Part shown: piece after piece, positions 63,156 through 64,000 of the stretch | How the letters are laid out: each line of letters begins with the position of its first letter | How positions within the stretch are numbered: the stretch's first letter is position 1 | DNA from: Nocardia aurantia | Lineage (GTDB): Bacteria; Actinomycetota; Actinomycetes; Mycobacteriales; Mycobacteriaceae | Assembly: GCF_009604425.1 (NCBI RefSeq) | Contig: NZ_WEGI01000002.1 | Coordinates: 558,001-622,000 of the forward strand | Length of the DNA stretch: 64,000 nt | Reading direction: 5' to 3' | Position numbers and translations under genes: made by a program | The notes under the pieces: model-generated | Databases searched by the model: none | The model's input: the letters and a program-made list of their open reading frames with translations, nothing else | Told to the model about the DNA's origin: nothing

Positions 63156-63427
63156 CCGGCCCGATCCGGCGACCCGAGCGGGGCGCTTCGGCGAATCGAC
63201 ACCTGCCCTCCCCGGCCGCGCTACCCGCACCCGACGGCACCGGCTCACCATGCCGGGTGGAACTCGCGCGGCCCTCGGGACTCTTGCCGCCGGGCGGCTT
63301 CCGAGGTCCCGGACCGCCCGCGCCCGAAGCGAGCGCGGATCCCCCCGGCGGAACACCCACTTCGACCGGCCGGCCGAGTAAGCCGCGTGGTTGCCGGTGT
63401 CGACGAACCGCTAGGGTTGGACGCGGT
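63156..63427. other. 272-bp GC-rich spacer before antiporter leader
   Basis: Nothing recognisable is encoded. A TAGGGT hexamer at 63412-63417 lies 10 nt before an in-frame GTG (63428) of the leader ORF, so transcription of the antiporter mRNA may begin near 63424. Confidence 0.5.
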
Positions 63428-63550
63428 GTGTCGGGAAGTCTGGTCGACGAGTCACTGTCGATCGTGCCGAAAGGACATCCCGTGTCAGCGGTGAACCGCC
63501 CGAATCCCATTGCACTGCAAGGTGAATCGAACCGCGAGGAGCAGCGGTGA
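63428..63550 (+). CDS. Putative leader ORF overlapping the antiporter gene
   Basis: A reading frame with GTG at 63428 or, better, GTG at 63482 (AAAGGA 6 nt upstream) ends TGA at 63548-63550. The shorter version encodes 22 residues, MSAVNRPNPIALQGESNREE-QR; the longer one encodes 40. Its GAG-GAG codons near the end form the Shine-Dalgarno of the antiporter, and its TGA overlaps the antiporter start (GTGA). This suggests translational coupling or a regulatory leader peptide. The peptide has no membrane segment. Confidence 0.5.
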   Translation: MSGSLVDESLSIVPKGHPVSAVNRPNPIALQGESNREEQR

Positions 63551-64000
63551 CCGACGTGTCCCCGTTCGCCGCGGCCCTGCTGATCATCTCGCTGGCCGGG
63601 CTGGCCGGCGTGTTGTCGAGCCGGCTCGGGGACTGGCTGCCCGTCCCCGCGCCCGCGCTGTTCCTCGGCGGCGCGGCCGCCGCGTCCGATATCTGGCCCG
63701 CGCTGGGCCGCATCCCGATGACCCTGGTGCAGCAAGTGGTCACGATTGCGCTGCTGGTGATCCTGTTCGACGGCGGCATGCAGATCGGCTGGCGCCGGTT
63801 CCGGGCGAACGCCGCCGCGATCACCTGGCTCGGGGTGGTGGGGACGCTGGTCACCGCGGGAGCGCTGACGCTGGCCGCGCATCTGATCTTCGGCCTGGAC
63901 TGGCGGATCGCGCTGCTGCTGGGCACCGCCCTGTCGCCGACCGATCCGGCGGTGGTGTTCTCGGTACTGGGCCGGCGGCAGATCGGCGGGCGCGCCGGAA
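63547..64000 (+). CDS. CPA1 cation/proton antiporter, partial (3' end outside window)
   Basis: The visible 151 codons start at GTG 63547 (GAGGAG upstream) and encode several helices: FAAALLIISLAGLAGVL, VVTIALLVILFDGGMQIGW, WLGVVGTLVTAGALTLAAHL. The TALSPTDPAVVFSVLG signature marks potassium or sodium/proton antiporters of the NhaP2/CvrA type (CPA1). It would exchange K+ or Na+ for H+ in the cytoplasmic membrane. The rest, including any C-terminal RCK/TrkA regulatory domain, lies beyond the window. Confidence 0.9.
   Translation, partial: MTDVSPFAAALLIISLAGLAGVLSSRLGDWLPVPAPALFLGGAAAASDIWPALGRIPMTLVQQVVTIALLVILFDGGMQIGWRRFRANAAAITWLGVVGTLVTAGALTLAAHLIFGLDWRIALLLGTALSPTDPAVVFSVLGRRQIGGRAG

Overview
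The window is a high-GC actinomycete chromosome segment, most likely from Nocardia or a close mycolic-acid-containing relative. This rests on remembered gene families and gene order, not on a database search. The two ends follow the order known around dlaT-lipA-glnA1-glnE-glnA2-panB-cobC-ptpA-SURF1 in Mycobacterium tuberculosis. About 15 genes carry a TANNNT-like hexamer 6-7 nt before an ATG/GTG, the leaderless-transcript arrangement common in these bacteria.

Layout. 1-9.4 kb is a core metabolic block: a partial conserved gene, a pyruvate-dehydrogenase-type E2 (sucB/dlaT), a TIGR01777 epimerase, a GNAT acetyltransferase, lipoyl synthase lipA, an EF-G-like GTPase, a DUF4191 membrane protein and an RDD membrane protein. 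lipB, expected before lipA, is not there. 9.4-11.3 kb is glnA (GlnA1) behind a well-formed GlnR box. 11.3-41.5 kb is an approximately 30-kb accessory block lying between glnA1 and glnE. It holds a redox gene pair (HxlR regulator and aldo/keto reductase), a 2157-residue NRPS (A-T-C-A-T-R) whose first adenylation domain looks dead, a CocE-type esterase, an M20 peptidase, a monoacylglycerol lipase, a type-II lumazine synthase, a deacetylase/glycosyltransferase pair, a putative copper radical oxidase, several regulator/enzyme divergent pairs, a MocR regulator with a repeat-expanded N-terminus, a 42-bp tandem array, an orphan HTH antitoxin-like gene, a DMT transporter, a zinc-protease lipoprotein and a DUF2156 protein.

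41.5-48.5 kb returns to core genes: glnE, glnA2, a Hip1/CaeA-like lipoprotein hydrolase and panB. GlnA1 (with adenylylation Tyr406), GlnE and GlnA2 together form the glutamine-synthetase module. 48.5-56.4 kb is a second accessory stretch (phosphotransferase, shortened Rpn-family relic, lipoprotein, proline iminopeptidase, CHAD protein, SPOUT methyltransferase, hydrolase, stomatin-like protein) that contains the RNase P RNA gene rnpB. 56.5-63.2 kb is core again: RNase HI/phosphatase fusion, zinc-ribbon coiled-coil protein, OsmC, NIF3/DUF34, CobC-like aminotransferase, PtpA and SURF1. The window ends in a CPA1 cation/proton antiporter gene preceded by a short overlapping leader ORF.

No tRNA, rRNA, insertion sequence, phage gene or CRISPR array was seen. 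The most unusual items are the degenerate NRPS loading module, the tandem repeats at promoters and inside the MocR gene, the five-repeat copper-radical-oxidase-like protein and the missing lipB.
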